Shown in pieces: positions 25,606-34,105 of a DNA stretch of 64,000 bases. Within the stretch, counting starts at the first letter, position 1. Every line of letters starts with the position of its first letter. Source of the stretch: Alteribacter populi (GTDB taxonomy: Bacteria; Bacillota; Bacilli; Bacillales; Salisediminibacteriaceae); the NCBI RefSeq assembly GCF_002352765.1, contig NZ_KZ293963.1:4366559-4430558 (forward strand), written 5' to 3'. The notes under the pieces were generated by a model. It searched no databases and was not told the DNA's origin. It was given only the letters and a program-made list of their open reading frames with translations. A program made the position numbers and the translations under genes.

Positions 25606-27144
25606 GTGTTCAAAAAACTTTTTAAAAAACTAAATGAAGAACCTGTTCGCCGTCGTGATGAGTATGACATTGAGATTAGTAGTAATCTGGACGAAACTAA
25701 ACGAACCATTGATCAAACCATTGCAGAAAGCGATGATGTAATAACAAAGGAATTTCGAATTGCTCAAAAGCGTCGTGCAGTGATGTATGTCATCGACGGC
25801 TTGACAAATATGAAAACGTTGGAAGACGGTATTTTACGTCCGTTGCTTTATTTTCGTGAGGAACTTCCCCGGGAAAAAGATGAGCAAACCTTCATTGAAA
25901 AGGTTTTGCAAGATACAATTATGTTTACCGAAGTAGAAACGACTGACAACCTGGACGATGCGATTCTAGGATTTATGGCTGGCCAGTCCCTCCTTGTCAT
26001 TGATGGAGTTCAAACCTTCATCCTCATTGATGCTCGTGAGTTTCAACAACGAGGACTTCAGGAACCGCCAAGTGAAGTGCTGGTTAGGGGGCCGCGTGAA
26101 GGATTCAATGAAGTGTTGCATACGAATGTCATGCTCGTACGTCGGAGAATTAGGGACCCGAATTTTATTGTACAGTTTGGTCAAATCGGAAGACGGTCGA
26201 AACGCGATTTTGCTCTCATGTATATTAAAGGTATTGTTGATCCTAAGCTGGTCGATGAAATGCGCTATCGGCTTTCATGTATTGACACAGATGATACTGA
26301 GGAATCAGGAAATATAGAACAGCTAATTGAGGACAATGTATTTTCTCCTTTTCCACAAGTCCTAAGGTCTGAACGTCCCGATAAAACTGTCGGTTCTTTG
26401 ATGAACGGCGGAGTGGTCGTATCGCTAGACGGGACGCCCTTTGCTCTTTTAGCGCCTGTTACACTGCAATTCTTATTTAAATCACCAGAAGATAACTATG
26501 ACCGCTGGCAAATTGGAACAATGATCCGGTTTCTTCGTTATGTTGCCGGATTTATTGCTTTGTTTTTACCGGCCATTTATATCGCAATGGTTTCTTATCA
26601 TCCGGGAATGATCCCTACCTTGTTAGCAATTTCGATAGCAGGTACTAGAGAAGGGGTTCCTTTTCCTTCTTTTATTGAAGCTTTTATGATGGAGTTCACT
26701 TTAGAACTTTTGAGAGAGGCAGGAATTCGCTTGCCGCAGCCAATTGGGCAAACGATTGGAATCGTTGGTGGCTTGGTTATTGGCGATGCCGCTGTACGTG
26801 CTGGGATTGTAAGTCCAATTATGGTCATTATTGTCGCATTAACTGCTATTGCTTCGTTCTCATTACCTTCGTACAATGTAAGTATTACGGTAAGGATGCT
26901 CCGTTTTGCGATGATGATCATGGCTGCTGGTTTTGGTTTATATGGGATTGTCATTGGCTTTATTTTTATAACGATTCACGTAGCGAGCTTAAAGAGCTTC
27001 GGGAATTATTATATGAGTCCACTTGCACCTTATCGTTTTCGAGATTGGGGAGATTTGCTATTTCGCGAGCCGTTGTCAGGGCATACGAAGCGCCCTCAAG
27101 TTCCTAATACAGATGATGATACGAAGAGTAATTGGACGAAGTGA
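25606..27144 (+). CDS. Germinant receptor A subunit (GerAA-type)
   Basis: 512 residues. A hydrophilic N-terminal region (~1-290, with DGLTNMKTLEDGILRPL and FGQIGRRSKRDFALMYI) is followed by several membrane helices (SYHPGMIPTLLAISIAGTRE is typical) and a polar tail. It is the A subunit of the spore germination receptor. The start is GTG after AAAGGAGGGG. It comes last, after B and C, whereas the classic gerA order is A-B-C. Confidence 0.93.
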   Translation: MFKKLFKKLNEEPVRRRDEYDIEISSNLDETKRTIDQTIAESDDVITKEFRIAQKRRAVMYVIDGLTNMKTLEDGILRPLLYFREELPREKDEQTFIEKVLQDTIMFTEVETTDNLDDAILGFMAGQSLLVIDGVQTFILIDAREFQQRGLQEPPSEVLVRGPREGFNEVLHTNVMLVRRRIRDPNFIVQFGQIGRRSKRDFALMYIKGIVDPKLVDEMRYRLSCIDTDDTEESGNIEQLIEDNVFSPFPQVLRSERPDKTVGSLMNGGVVVSLDGTPFALLAPVTLQFLFKSPEDNYDRWQIGTMIRFLRYVAGFIALFLPAIYIAMVSYHPGMIPTLLAISIAGTREGVPFPSFIEAFMMEFTLELLREAGIRLPQPIGQTIGIVGGLVIGDAAVRAGIVSPIMVIIVALTAIASFSLPSYNVSITVRMLRFAMMIMAAGFGLYGIVIGFIFITIHVASLKSFGNYYMSPLAPYRFRDWGDLLFREPLSGHTKRPQVPNTDDDTKSNWTK

Positions 27145-27305
27145 CAGAAACTATAGCGAATTTATGACAATTGAGCCCTCAAACTGTACTTTTGATCTTT
27201 CCATTAGTATATTTGTAACGACTAATATTTTTAAATAAAATGTGCGAACGCAGGAAGTGGCAATAAAATTAAAGGAATAAAGTTTACATAAGAGAGGTGC
27301 TCAGC

Positions 27306-28340
27306 ATGTTTAACGATCGTTTTTTAAAAGCTTGCCGGAAGGAAGAAGTAGATCATATTCCTGTTTGGTATATGAGACAAGCAGGGAGGTCACAGCCTGA
27401 ATACAGGAAAATCAAAGAAAAATATTCATTAGAAGAAATTACGAAACAGCCTGATCTATGTGCGTGGGTAACGAAGCTACCTGTAGATCAATACAACAAT
27501 GACGCTGCGATACTGTACAAAGATATTATGACACCATTACCGGCCATCGGGGTTGATGTTGAAATCAAAAAAGGAATAGGACCAGTCATTGATAACCCGA
27601 TAGAATCGATGGGCGATGTGGAACGCTTAGGCTCAATCAATCCAAAGCAAGATGTCCCTTACGTCTTAGAGACGATTAGTCTTTTGCGTGAACAATTATC
27701 TGTGCCGTTGATTGGATTCAGTGGGGCTCCGTTTACGTTATCTAGCTATATGATTGAAGGAGGTCCTTCAAAAAATTACAATAAAACAAAATCATTGATG
27801 TACAGCGAACCAGAAGCATGGTTTATGCTTATGGATAAACTAGGTGATATGGTTATTGCATATGCTAAATCACAAGTAAATGCAGGTGCACAGGCGATTC
27901 AAATATTTGATTCCTGGGTCGGTGCATTGAATGTTGTTGATTATCAAACGTATGTAAAACCGGTTATGGAGCGGATTTTTTCAGAGCTGCGTGAAATGAA
28001 CGTTCCGTTAATCACATTTGGAGTAGGAGCCCGTCATTTAACAAAAGACTGGCATGATTTACCGGTAGATGTGGTGGGTCTTGATTGGCGTTACCCAATT
28101 GGACAAGCAAGACAAGACGGTATTACTAAAGCCGTTCAAGGAAACTTGGACCCTTCTGTTTTGTTAGCTCCTTGGGACGTAATTGAGAAAAAAGCAAAAG
28201 ACGTGATTGATCAGGGGATCGAGCAACCAGGGTTTATCTTTAACCTTGGTCATGGGGTATTTCCTGAAATTAAACCTAAAACGTTAAAGCGATTAACGTC
28301 GTTTGTTCATGAATACTCTGCAGAAAAATTAGCGAAGTAG
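27306..28340 (+). CDS. hemE: Uroporphyrinogen decarboxylase
   Basis: ~344 residues. PVWYMRQAGRSQPEYR near residue 20 is the HemE signature, and FGVGARHLTKDW and GNLDPSVLLAPW follow. It removes four carboxyl groups from uroporphyrinogen III to give coproporphyrinogen III. ATG 27306 is 8 bases after GAGAGG; an in-frame GTG at 27297 overlaps that site. It heads the hemE-hemH-hemY cluster of the Gram-positive coproporphyrin-dependent pathway. Confidence 0.96.
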   Translation: MFNDRFLKACRKEEVDHIPVWYMRQAGRSQPEYRKIKEKYSLEEITKQPDLCAWVTKLPVDQYNNDAAILYKDIMTPLPAIGVDVEIKKGIGPVIDNPIESMGDVERLGSINPKQDVPYVLETISLLREQLSVPLIGFSGAPFTLSSYMIEGGPSKNYNKTKSLMYSEPEAWFMLMDKLGDMVIAYAKSQVNAGAQAIQIFDSWVGALNVVDYQTYVKPVMERIFSELREMNVPLITFGVGARHLTKDWHDLPVDVVGLDWRYPIGQARQDGITKAVQGNLDPSVLLAPWDVIEKKAKDVIDQGIEQPGFIFNLGHGVFPEIKPKTLKRLTSFVHEYSAEKLAK

Positions 28341-28367
28341 TACTAAATGGATGTTGCAACGAAGAGA

Positions 28368-28412
28368 TTCGACAGCTATTTTTAGCAGACTTTTTGAACA
28401 ACCTCTAATGAA
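28368..28412 (+). repeat. Family D repeat fragment between hemE and hemH
   Basis: ATTCGACAGCTATTTTTAGC and AGACTTTTTGAACAACCTC match the right end of family-D elements (compare 36028-36136 and 51718-51850). The fragment ends ~35 bases before the hemH ribosome site. Confidence 0.65.
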
Positions 28413-28454
28413 AATTAGATCAATGTTATAGATAGGAAGATGGAGGCGTTGGCA

Positions 28455-29393
28455 ATGAAAGAAACTTATGGATTGTTAGTTATGGCATATGGTACCCCTC
28501 GAAATTTAGATGAAGTAGAGCCTTATTACACACACATTCGTCGTGGTAGAAAGCCTTCTGAAGAACAATTGAATGATTTAGTGGAACGTTACGAAGCCAT
28601 CGGCGGTATTTCTCCATTGTCTCGAATTACTGAAGAGCAGGCGCAAAAGTTAGAGGCCGAGCTGAATAAACGCTATAGCGACCGTCAGTTTAAAGCTTAT
28701 CAAGGTTTAAAGCATATCGATCCGTTTATTGAAGATGCCGTACATCAGATGAAGGAAGACGGTATTAAGAATGCGGTTAGTATTGTCCTTGCCCCTCACT
28801 ACTCGACGTTTAGTGTTAAGTCTTATAATGGTCGTGCGAAAGAAGAATCGGAGAAAATTGGTGGACCCGAGATCAAAAGTGTTGAAAGTTGGTATGATGC
28901 CCCTAAGTTTATCGACTATTGGGCAAATCAAATCAAGCAAACAATGGCAAAAATGTCAGAGTCTGAGCGTGAAAAAGCAGTTGTAATTTTCTCTGCTCAC
29001 AGCTTACCAGAGCGAATCTTGCAAAATGGTGATCCCTATCCGGACCAGCTGCAAAGGACTGCCGATTTAATCGCTGAAAAAGCAGGTTTGAAAAATTACA
29101 CGATTGGTTGGCAAAGTGAAGGGAATACGCCTGAGCCGTGGATCGGTCCGGATGTACAAGATTTAACGCGGAACCTCTATGAAAATGATCGGTATGAAAC
29201 GATGATTTATTGCCCAGTAGGTTTTGTAGCAGATCATTTGGAAGTGCTCTATGATAATGATTATGAGTGTAAAGTCGTCACAGATGAGCTTGGCTTAGCT
29301 TATTATCGCCCGGAAATGCCAAACGCAAAGGACGAATTTATCGACTGCTTAGCTACTGTGGTTGAAGAGAAATTAAAGGAAGACGAAGAATGA
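28455..29393 (+). CDS. hemH: Coproporphyrin III ferrochelatase HemH (CpfC)
   Basis: ~312 residues. It opens ETYGLLVMAYGTPRNLDEVE, and carries SIVLAPHYSTFSVKSYN (the conserved His-bearing loop), VVIFSAHSLPERI and the metal-site Glu region EVLYDNDYEC. It inserts iron into coproporphyrin III in the Gram-positive pathway. ATG 28455 is 8 bases after GGAGGC; ATG 28440 lacks a spaced ribosome site. It overlaps hemY by 4 bases (ATGA). Confidence 0.95.
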   Translation: MKETYGLLVMAYGTPRNLDEVEPYYTHIRRGRKPSEEQLNDLVERYEAIGGISPLSRITEEQAQKLEAELNKRYSDRQFKAYQGLKHIDPFIEDAVHQMKEDGIKNAVSIVLAPHYSTFSVKSYNGRAKEESEKIGGPEIKSVESWYDAPKFIDYWANQIKQTMAKMSESEREKAVVIFSAHSLPERILQNGDPYPDQLQRTADLIAEKAGLKNYTIGWQSEGNTPEPWIGPDVQDLTRNLYENDRYETMIYCPVGFVADHLEVLYDNDYECKVVTDELGLAYYRPEMPNAKDEFIDCLATVVEEKLKEDEE

Positions 29394-30799
29394 GCAAACC
29401 TAAAAGAATTGCTGTGATCGGTGGCGGTATTACCGGTCTAAGTGCTGCTTATTATCTTCAAAAAGAAATTCATGCGGAAGGTCTCAATGTGAACTGCGTA
29501 TTATACGAAGGGGCGGACACTTTAGGTGGAAAGATAAAAACTGAGTATTTCGATGACTTTGTGATCGAAAATGGTCCCGATTCATTTTTAGCACGAAAAA
29601 CAAGTGCTGCAGAATTGGGAGCTGAAGTAGGACTAGAGCAAGATCTTGTTTATAACAATGCCACGAAATCTTACATTTTACATGGTGGAGAGCTTTACCC
29701 GATGCCCGGTGGAGCGATTATGGGTATCCCTACACAATGGGGGCCGTTCCTCAGCACGAGACTTTTAAGTCCTATGGGGAAAATACGTGCAGCTGCGGAC
29801 TTAGTGTTACCTCGTTCTTCTAAAAATGGGAGTGACCAATCGTTAGGGCATTTTTTTCGGAACCGTTTAGGTGGTGAAGTGGTTGACCGTTTAATCGAGC
29901 CGCTTTTATCTGGCATTTATGCTGGTAATATTGATCGGCTAAGTTTACAAGCGACGTTTCCACAATTTCAACAAATGGAAGAACAATATCGTAGTCTTGT
30001 AGTTGGGATGAAATCATCTCTGGTTAAACGAGGCCATGATGGACAAAAGAGAACGACAGTAAAGAAAAATGGGATGTTTCAAACGTTTAAAGGCGGTTTA
30101 AACTCCTTAGTTACAGCTATTGCTGATCACTTGGATGAGGGGACTGTTCATACAGGAACGCCTGTAACGAAAATTAACAAAGAGAACAACGGTTACACAC
30201 TTTCTTTTTCAGATGGACGCATAGATCAAGTGGATCGAATCATTTTAACTACCCCGCATCAAGTGACTGCAAAACTTTTTGATAATATGACGATTTTCGA
30301 TGAGATAAAGGATGTTCCATCAACCTCTGTTGCAACCGTAGTATTGGCTTTCGATCCTGCAGCGATTAAAAAAGATATTGATGGATCCGGGTTTGTTGTC
30401 TCAAAGAAAAGTAACTATAAGATCACTGCGTGCACGTGGACTAATAAAAAATGGAGTCATAGTGCGCCAGATGACCGCGTTCTCTTGAGAGCCTATGTCG
30501 GCAGGGCAGGTGAGGAGGAGATCGTCGACCGCCAGGATGAAGAAATTATCGCGACGGTTCTTCAGGATTTAAATCATATTATGGAACTTGAAGGTGAGCC
30601 GGAATTTTACCGGATTACAAGGTGGCGAAACGCAATGCCTCAATACCTCGTTGGCCATAAGGATAGACTGTTAGCTTTGAAAGCAGAGATGAAGAAAGAG
30701 CTTCCCGGTGTTTACTTGGCAGGGGCTTCTTATGAAGGTATAGGCATTCCAGATTGTATTGATCAAGCGAAAAAAGCAGCGGGTGAAGCACTTTTATAA
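29390..30799 (+). CDS. hemY: Coproporphyrinogen III oxidase HemY (CgoX)
   Basis: 469 residues, a FAD-dependent amine-oxidase-fold enzyme. The dinucleotide-binding motif AVIGGGITGLSAAYYLQ is at residue ~9, GGKI and ENGPDSFLARK follow, and the C-terminal FAD contact is AGASYEGIGIPDCID. It oxidises coproporphyrinogen III to coproporphyrin III before ferrochelatase acts. It is coupled to hemH by overlap. Confidence 0.95.
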   Translation: MSKPKRIAVIGGGITGLSAAYYLQKEIHAEGLNVNCVLYEGADTLGGKIKTEYFDDFVIENGPDSFLARKTSAAELGAEVGLEQDLVYNNATKSYILHGGELYPMPGGAIMGIPTQWGPFLSTRLLSPMGKIRAAADLVLPRSSKNGSDQSLGHFFRNRLGGEVVDRLIEPLLSGIYAGNIDRLSLQATFPQFQQMEEQYRSLVVGMKSSLVKRGHDGQKRTTVKKNGMFQTFKGGLNSLVTAIADHLDEGTVHTGTPVTKINKENNGYTLSFSDGRIDQVDRIILTTPHQVTAKLFDNMTIFDEIKDVPSTSVATVVLAFDPAAIKKDIDGSGFVVSKKSNYKITACTWTNKKWSHSAPDDRVLLRAYVGRAGEEEIVDRQDEEIIATVLQDLNHIMELEGEPEFYRITRWRNAMPQYLVGHKDRLLALKAEMKKELPGVYLAGASYEGIGIPDCIDQAKKAAGEALL

Positions 30800-30810
30800 A
30801 TGTTTTCTTG

Positions 30811-30842
30811 AAAATCTGTCTCTCTTTGATGGGCAGATTTTT
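30811..30842 (+). terminator. Terminator of hemEHY
   Basis: AAAATCTG (30811-30818) pairs with CAGATTTTT (30834-30842), ending in T residues. The loop can form extra G-U pairs. Confidence 0.6.
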
Positions 30843-30924
30843 ACGAGAAAGTATAAAGCGGATACATCATTGAGACTTAATAAACATGGGAGCTAACGTT
30901 TTAATAAAAGAGCTCCCTCTATGC

Positions 30925-30957
30925 TCAAAAAAATACCGTACGCTTTTGGCGTACGGC
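30925..30957 (-). terminator. Terminator of the ureohydrolase gene
   Basis: CCGTACGC (30936-30943) pairs with GCGTACGG (30949-30956). On the minus strand a T-run follows directly (the A-run at 30927-30933). About 90 bases separate it from the stop at 31049, and nothing else is visible in that gap. Confidence 0.8.
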
Positions 30958-31048
30958 TCCAACAGGGAGAGGAAATATGAGAAAAGTGGGGGAGTTATGT
31001 TAGGTACATACCCCGTATATGCGAATTAAAACCTGGTTTTAAAAATAT

Positions 31049-31999
31049 TTACTTGTTTTTTCGATTGATTTCACCAGCAAGAGCGTAAAGGACAATCCAA
31101 GATGCAAAGTGAGAACTGAAATCAGTTTCATCTTGCTGAGGATACACTTCTACAAAATCCATTCCTCCGACTCCTCGCTTGCATACCTCGTAAATAATCG
31201 TGAGAAGTTCATATGACGTCAGCCCGTTCCCATCGGCTGGACCACCTGGATTAAAAGCATGATCCATTACATCACTACAAATGCTCAAGTAAACAACATC
31301 TGTTTCTTTCGCAGCTATATCATAAACCTGATTTGCAAAAGCACGCAGATCTTTTGCTTCTCTTACGTCATTAATAGTTAATGTCGTCGCCCCTACTTCT
31401 TTTGCTAAACGTCCGTTCTCAGGTTTGTTTCTTGGTCCGTGAATTCCTAGGTGTACAAGGCTTTCATTACGTACACCTTCTGTCTCATAAAGTCTGGCGA
31501 AAGGTGATCCTCTGCCGTAGGGGTCTCCCACTGAGTGTTCGTTGTTGTCATAGTGTGCATCTAAGTGGATAATGCCAACTTTTTTACCGCTGTGTTCTAT
31601 GAGAGACTCGAGGATTGGGTAAGTTATCCCGTGATCTCCACCCAAAGCAATAGGGAAGGCTCCGGATTCCCAAGCTTTTTTGGCAAACTTGCTTATCTTA
31701 TTTTTTGTATCTTCTGGTTCTGCCGGGGTCACAGCAACATCGCCCATGTCACCTAATGTCATATGTTCAAACACATCGATATGGTCTAGTTCAGGAAGGT
31801 ATCCGCTGTATCTTCCTGAGGAGAGACGCATAACCTTAGGTCCAAGTTCACACCCTGTATAATCTCCCCAAGTAACGGCACCTTCCCATGGAACTCCATA
31901 AATAATGGCATCGACATCCTTTATTGATTCAGGAGACTTGACGAGGTTTTTTGCTCCAAGAAAACAAGGGGTATTTCCATAGATCATTTTTTCAGACAT
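31049..31999 (-). CDS. Ureohydrolase (agmatinase/arginase superfamily)
   Basis: 316 residues. Dinuclear metal motifs are GGDHG near residue 121, DAHYD near 145, and an SDVMD motif near 242 in SICSDVMDHAFNPGGP. The last differs from the usual SxDxDxxDPxxAPGtG of arginases and agmatinases in having NPGGP. The entry YGVPWEGAVTWGDYTGCELG is characteristic of a branch often annotated as agmatinase-family. It releases urea from a guanidino compound; agmatine, guanidinobutyrate or guanidine itself are all possible. It is monocistronic, with AAAGGAGG before ATG. Confidence 0.8.
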   Translation of the reverse strand: MSEKMIYGNTPCFLGAKNLVKSPESIKDVDAIIYGVPWEGAVTWGDYTGCELGPKVMRLSSGRYSGYLPELDHIDVFEHMTLGDMGDVAVTPAEPEDTKNKISKFAKKAWESGAFPIALGGDHGITYPILESLIEHSGKKVGIIHLDAHYDNNEHSVGDPYGRGSPFARLYETEGVRNESLVHLGIHGPRNKPENGRLAKEVGATTLTINDVREAKDLRAFANQVYDIAAKETDVVYLSICSDVMDHAFNPGGPADGNGLTSYELLTIIYEVCKRGVGGMDFVEVYPQQDETDFSSHFASWIVLYALAGEINRKNK

Positions 32000-32101
32000 T
32001 TTATGTAATCCTCCTTTGTTGTTTAGACTAAATGAAATCCTTTACACTTTCCTTATTTCAAAGCGTAACACACTTAGTATGTTTGATTACAAAATTAAAG
32101 C

Positions 32102-32199
32102 TGTCGAAATAAAGTTTTGATTTCGTAGTATTTGTCGAAAGCTACCGAAACTTGAAGACCTCTTGTACCTTTTAGGGAAGATGAGTTAGATTTGTCGGA
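32102..32199. promoter_or_regulatory. Cluster of Spo0A-box-like sites
   Basis: TGTCGAA occurs at 32102-32108 and, as the full TTTGTCGAA, at 32131-32139. A one-mismatch TTTGTCGGA is at 32191-32199. The Spo0A box consensus is TTTGTCRAA. The sites lie between the divergent ureohydrolase and kinase genes, 20-130 bases upstream of the proposed kinase promoter. Confidence 0.5.
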
Positions 32200-32207
32200 A
32201 AATTAAT

Positions 32208-32236
32208 GAGACATTGAATTTAAAATCCCTTATACT
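32208..32236 (+). promoter_or_regulatory. Possible promoter of the kinase-spo0B genes
   Basis: TATACT (32231-32236) is a good -10; GAGACA (32208-32213) at 17-base spacing is a weak -35. A weak -35 would suit an activated promoter. Confidence 0.4.
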
Positions 32237-32269
32237 TAACAAAGGTAAAAAAAATAAGGGGAAAAAGTC

Positions 32270-33394
32270 ATGAACACAAAATGTAATAAAACGAAAACGG
32301 TTGTCTTATTATTGGCCAAAGAGAAGAGAACTATTTTAGAATCTGTGTTAATGCAATTGCCTTATTACAGTCACGGTAGCGAGAAAAGAGTCAAGTCCAA
32401 GTTTTCTGAACTTTTCGAAACCATGCTTGAGTATTTAAATGGTAATCCAGTCATAAACCTTAACCAGTATGGTAAAGATGTAGCGCGATACAGAGAAGAA
32501 GCAGGGTTAAATTTTGAAGAGTTTTTAAATTCTTTTGATGAGACACGTCTTTTTGTGGCACAGTACATTCAGTCCTTGCCCTTGGAAGTTGAAGAAATTA
32601 ATGAATCCCTTATTATGCTGAATGAATTCTTTTTATCAATTCAAAAACATACGTACGTGCATACAACTTATTTGAAAAACTTAGAGATCGAAAAAAAAGA
32701 TGAGTTGCTTCATTCATTAGAGGAAGATCGTATGGAGATTTTGGGGAAAATTTCAACGAGTTTTGCTCATGAATTCAGGAATCCTCTTACGTCTATCAAA
32801 GGGTTCGTTCAATTATTGGAACGAAGAATACCTGAAAATTTACAAGAAAAAGCATATATCGACTATATCAACCAGGAAATTAAAGGGTTGGAGGAAAATG
32901 TGAATCAGTTTTTAATGCTATCGAATACAAAAAATCACCAGGACGAGCTGTCTGATATGATTTGGCTTCATCATTTATTATTATCCATTACCGAGGCTTT
33001 TCGGCCAGCTTGCATTGAAAACGATATCAAACTCACCCTGGAAATTCAGGATACACTGTTAACACAAGGTTCTGAGGAACAACTGCGGTTGGCAGTTATG
33101 AAAATCATTCATAATGCTGTAGATGCTCTCATGTATGTAGAACATGAGCGAATTATTCTCATCCGTGCGAAGCTTCAAGATGGGAAAAACAGTATTGTTA
33201 TTGAAAACAATGGACCTAAAATTCCTGAATACTTATTGGAATCGATGTTTGAACCTTTCGTGAGTACAAAAGAGTTAGGAAAAGGGCTAGGTTTAAGTGT
33301 TTGCAAACAGGTTATTGAAAAACATAAAGGGTCGTTAAATTGCATATCCAAGAAAGGTTTGACGGTTTTTGAAATGTGTCTTCCTTCTCTTTAA
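32270..33394 (+). CDS. Soluble sporulation-type sensor histidine kinase
   Basis: 374 residues with no membrane segment. The N-terminal ~150 residues look all-helical and resemble RsbR-type non-haem globin sensor domains in composition. A kinase core follows: H-box FAHEFRNPLTSIKGFVQLL with His near 167, N-box KIIHNAVDAL, G1 ENNGPKIPE and G2 GKGLGLSVCKQV. The H-box wording is that of KinA-E-type kinases that feed the Spo0F-Spo0B-Spo0A phosphorelay. No response regulator is adjacent, and spo0B follows 136 bases downstream. The signal is unknown. Confidence 0.8.
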   Translation: MNTKCNKTKTVVLLLAKEKRTILESVLMQLPYYSHGSEKRVKSKFSELFETMLEYLNGNPVINLNQYGKDVARYREEAGLNFEEFLNSFDETRLFVAQYIQSLPLEVEEINESLIMLNEFFLSIQKHTYVHTTYLKNLEIEKKDELLHSLEEDRMEILGKISTSFAHEFRNPLTSIKGFVQLLERRIPENLQEKAYIDYINQEIKGLEENVNQFLMLSNTKNHQDELSDMIWLHHLLLSITEAFRPACIENDIKLTLEIQDTLLTQGSEEQLRLAVMKIIHNAVDALMYVEHERIILIRAKLQDGKNSIVIENNGPKIPEYLLESMFEPFVSTKELGKGLGLSVCKQVIEKHKGSLNCISKKGLTVFEMCLPSL

Positions 33395-33530
33395 ACTATA
33401 GAACAATAAAACGTAATTCAATCATAAAAATACGTGCTTTTTTTAGAATGCCTGTGCTATGATTACAGGTAGTCAACTGAGCTATACAAGTATCTGGGAA
33501 TCATCACGCTTCTTTAGGAGTGTTGTTTTT

Positions 33531-34073
33531 GTGACAAAAGAATGGCATCCAGTAGAACTTTTACGCCATTACCGGCATGACTGGCTAAATCAAATGCAGT
33601 TAATTAAAGGTAATTTATCGTTGGGAAAAACAGAACGAGTGGAAGTTCTACTAAATGAAATTATTGAGCAAGCAAGAAATGAAGCGAGGTTATCAAATAC
33701 AAATGGAGAGCATTTGGCTGAATATTTATTGACCTTTAACTGGGAACATCATAATTTTCATTTGAACTTCGAGGTTGTTTCAGAGCCCCGCGATCTTAAA
33801 GCTAAGCAAATGAGGATATTAAATGTAATCAAACGTCTATTCACGTGGTTTGACCGCCATTGTTATTCCGGCGCGGACAACCACCTTCTTTTTGTTATGA
33901 GCGAAGAAGACGGAATTCCGGTGATTGACTTTGATTTTCAGGGTAAACTTAATATTGAAGTGCTTTCTCTAGAGGAACTTGAGGAAGTCGTTAGTGTAAC
34001 AGAAGAAGTGGAAATAAAGGAAATTGAAATGGGTCAAACTGAATGTTTCATTAGGCTCCATTTTCATGATTAA
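33531..34073 (+). CDS. spo0B: Sporulation phosphotransferase Spo0B
   Basis: 180 residues from GTG 33531, after AGGAG. The four-helix-bundle phosphoacceptor motif HYRHDWLNQMQLIKGNLSL has His about residue 16. The rest is a degenerate ATPase-like fold, with no nucleotide-binding motifs visible. Spo0B passes phosphate from Spo0F to Spo0A at the start of sporulation. It sits directly before obg, as in B. subtilis. A longer upstream frame exists, but its extra residues do not look like Spo0B. Confidence 0.9.
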   Translation: MTKEWHPVELLRHYRHDWLNQMQLIKGNLSLGKTERVEVLLNEIIEQARNEARLSNTNGEHLAEYLLTFNWEHHNFHLNFEVVSEPRDLKAKQMRILNVIKRLFTWFDRHCYSGADNHLLFVMSEEDGIPVIDFDFQGKLNIEVLSLEELEEVVSVTEEVEIKEIEMGQTECFIRLHFHD

Positions 34074-34105
34074 GTTTGACTGGGAAATGATTGAGGTGAA
34101 GTTCG

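Noticed and set aside
32000..32100. Guanidine riboswitch upstream of the ureohydrolase
   Set aside because: I looked for paired ACGR-loop hairpins or a long conserved leader on the minus strand and saw none; the leader is short and AT-rich.
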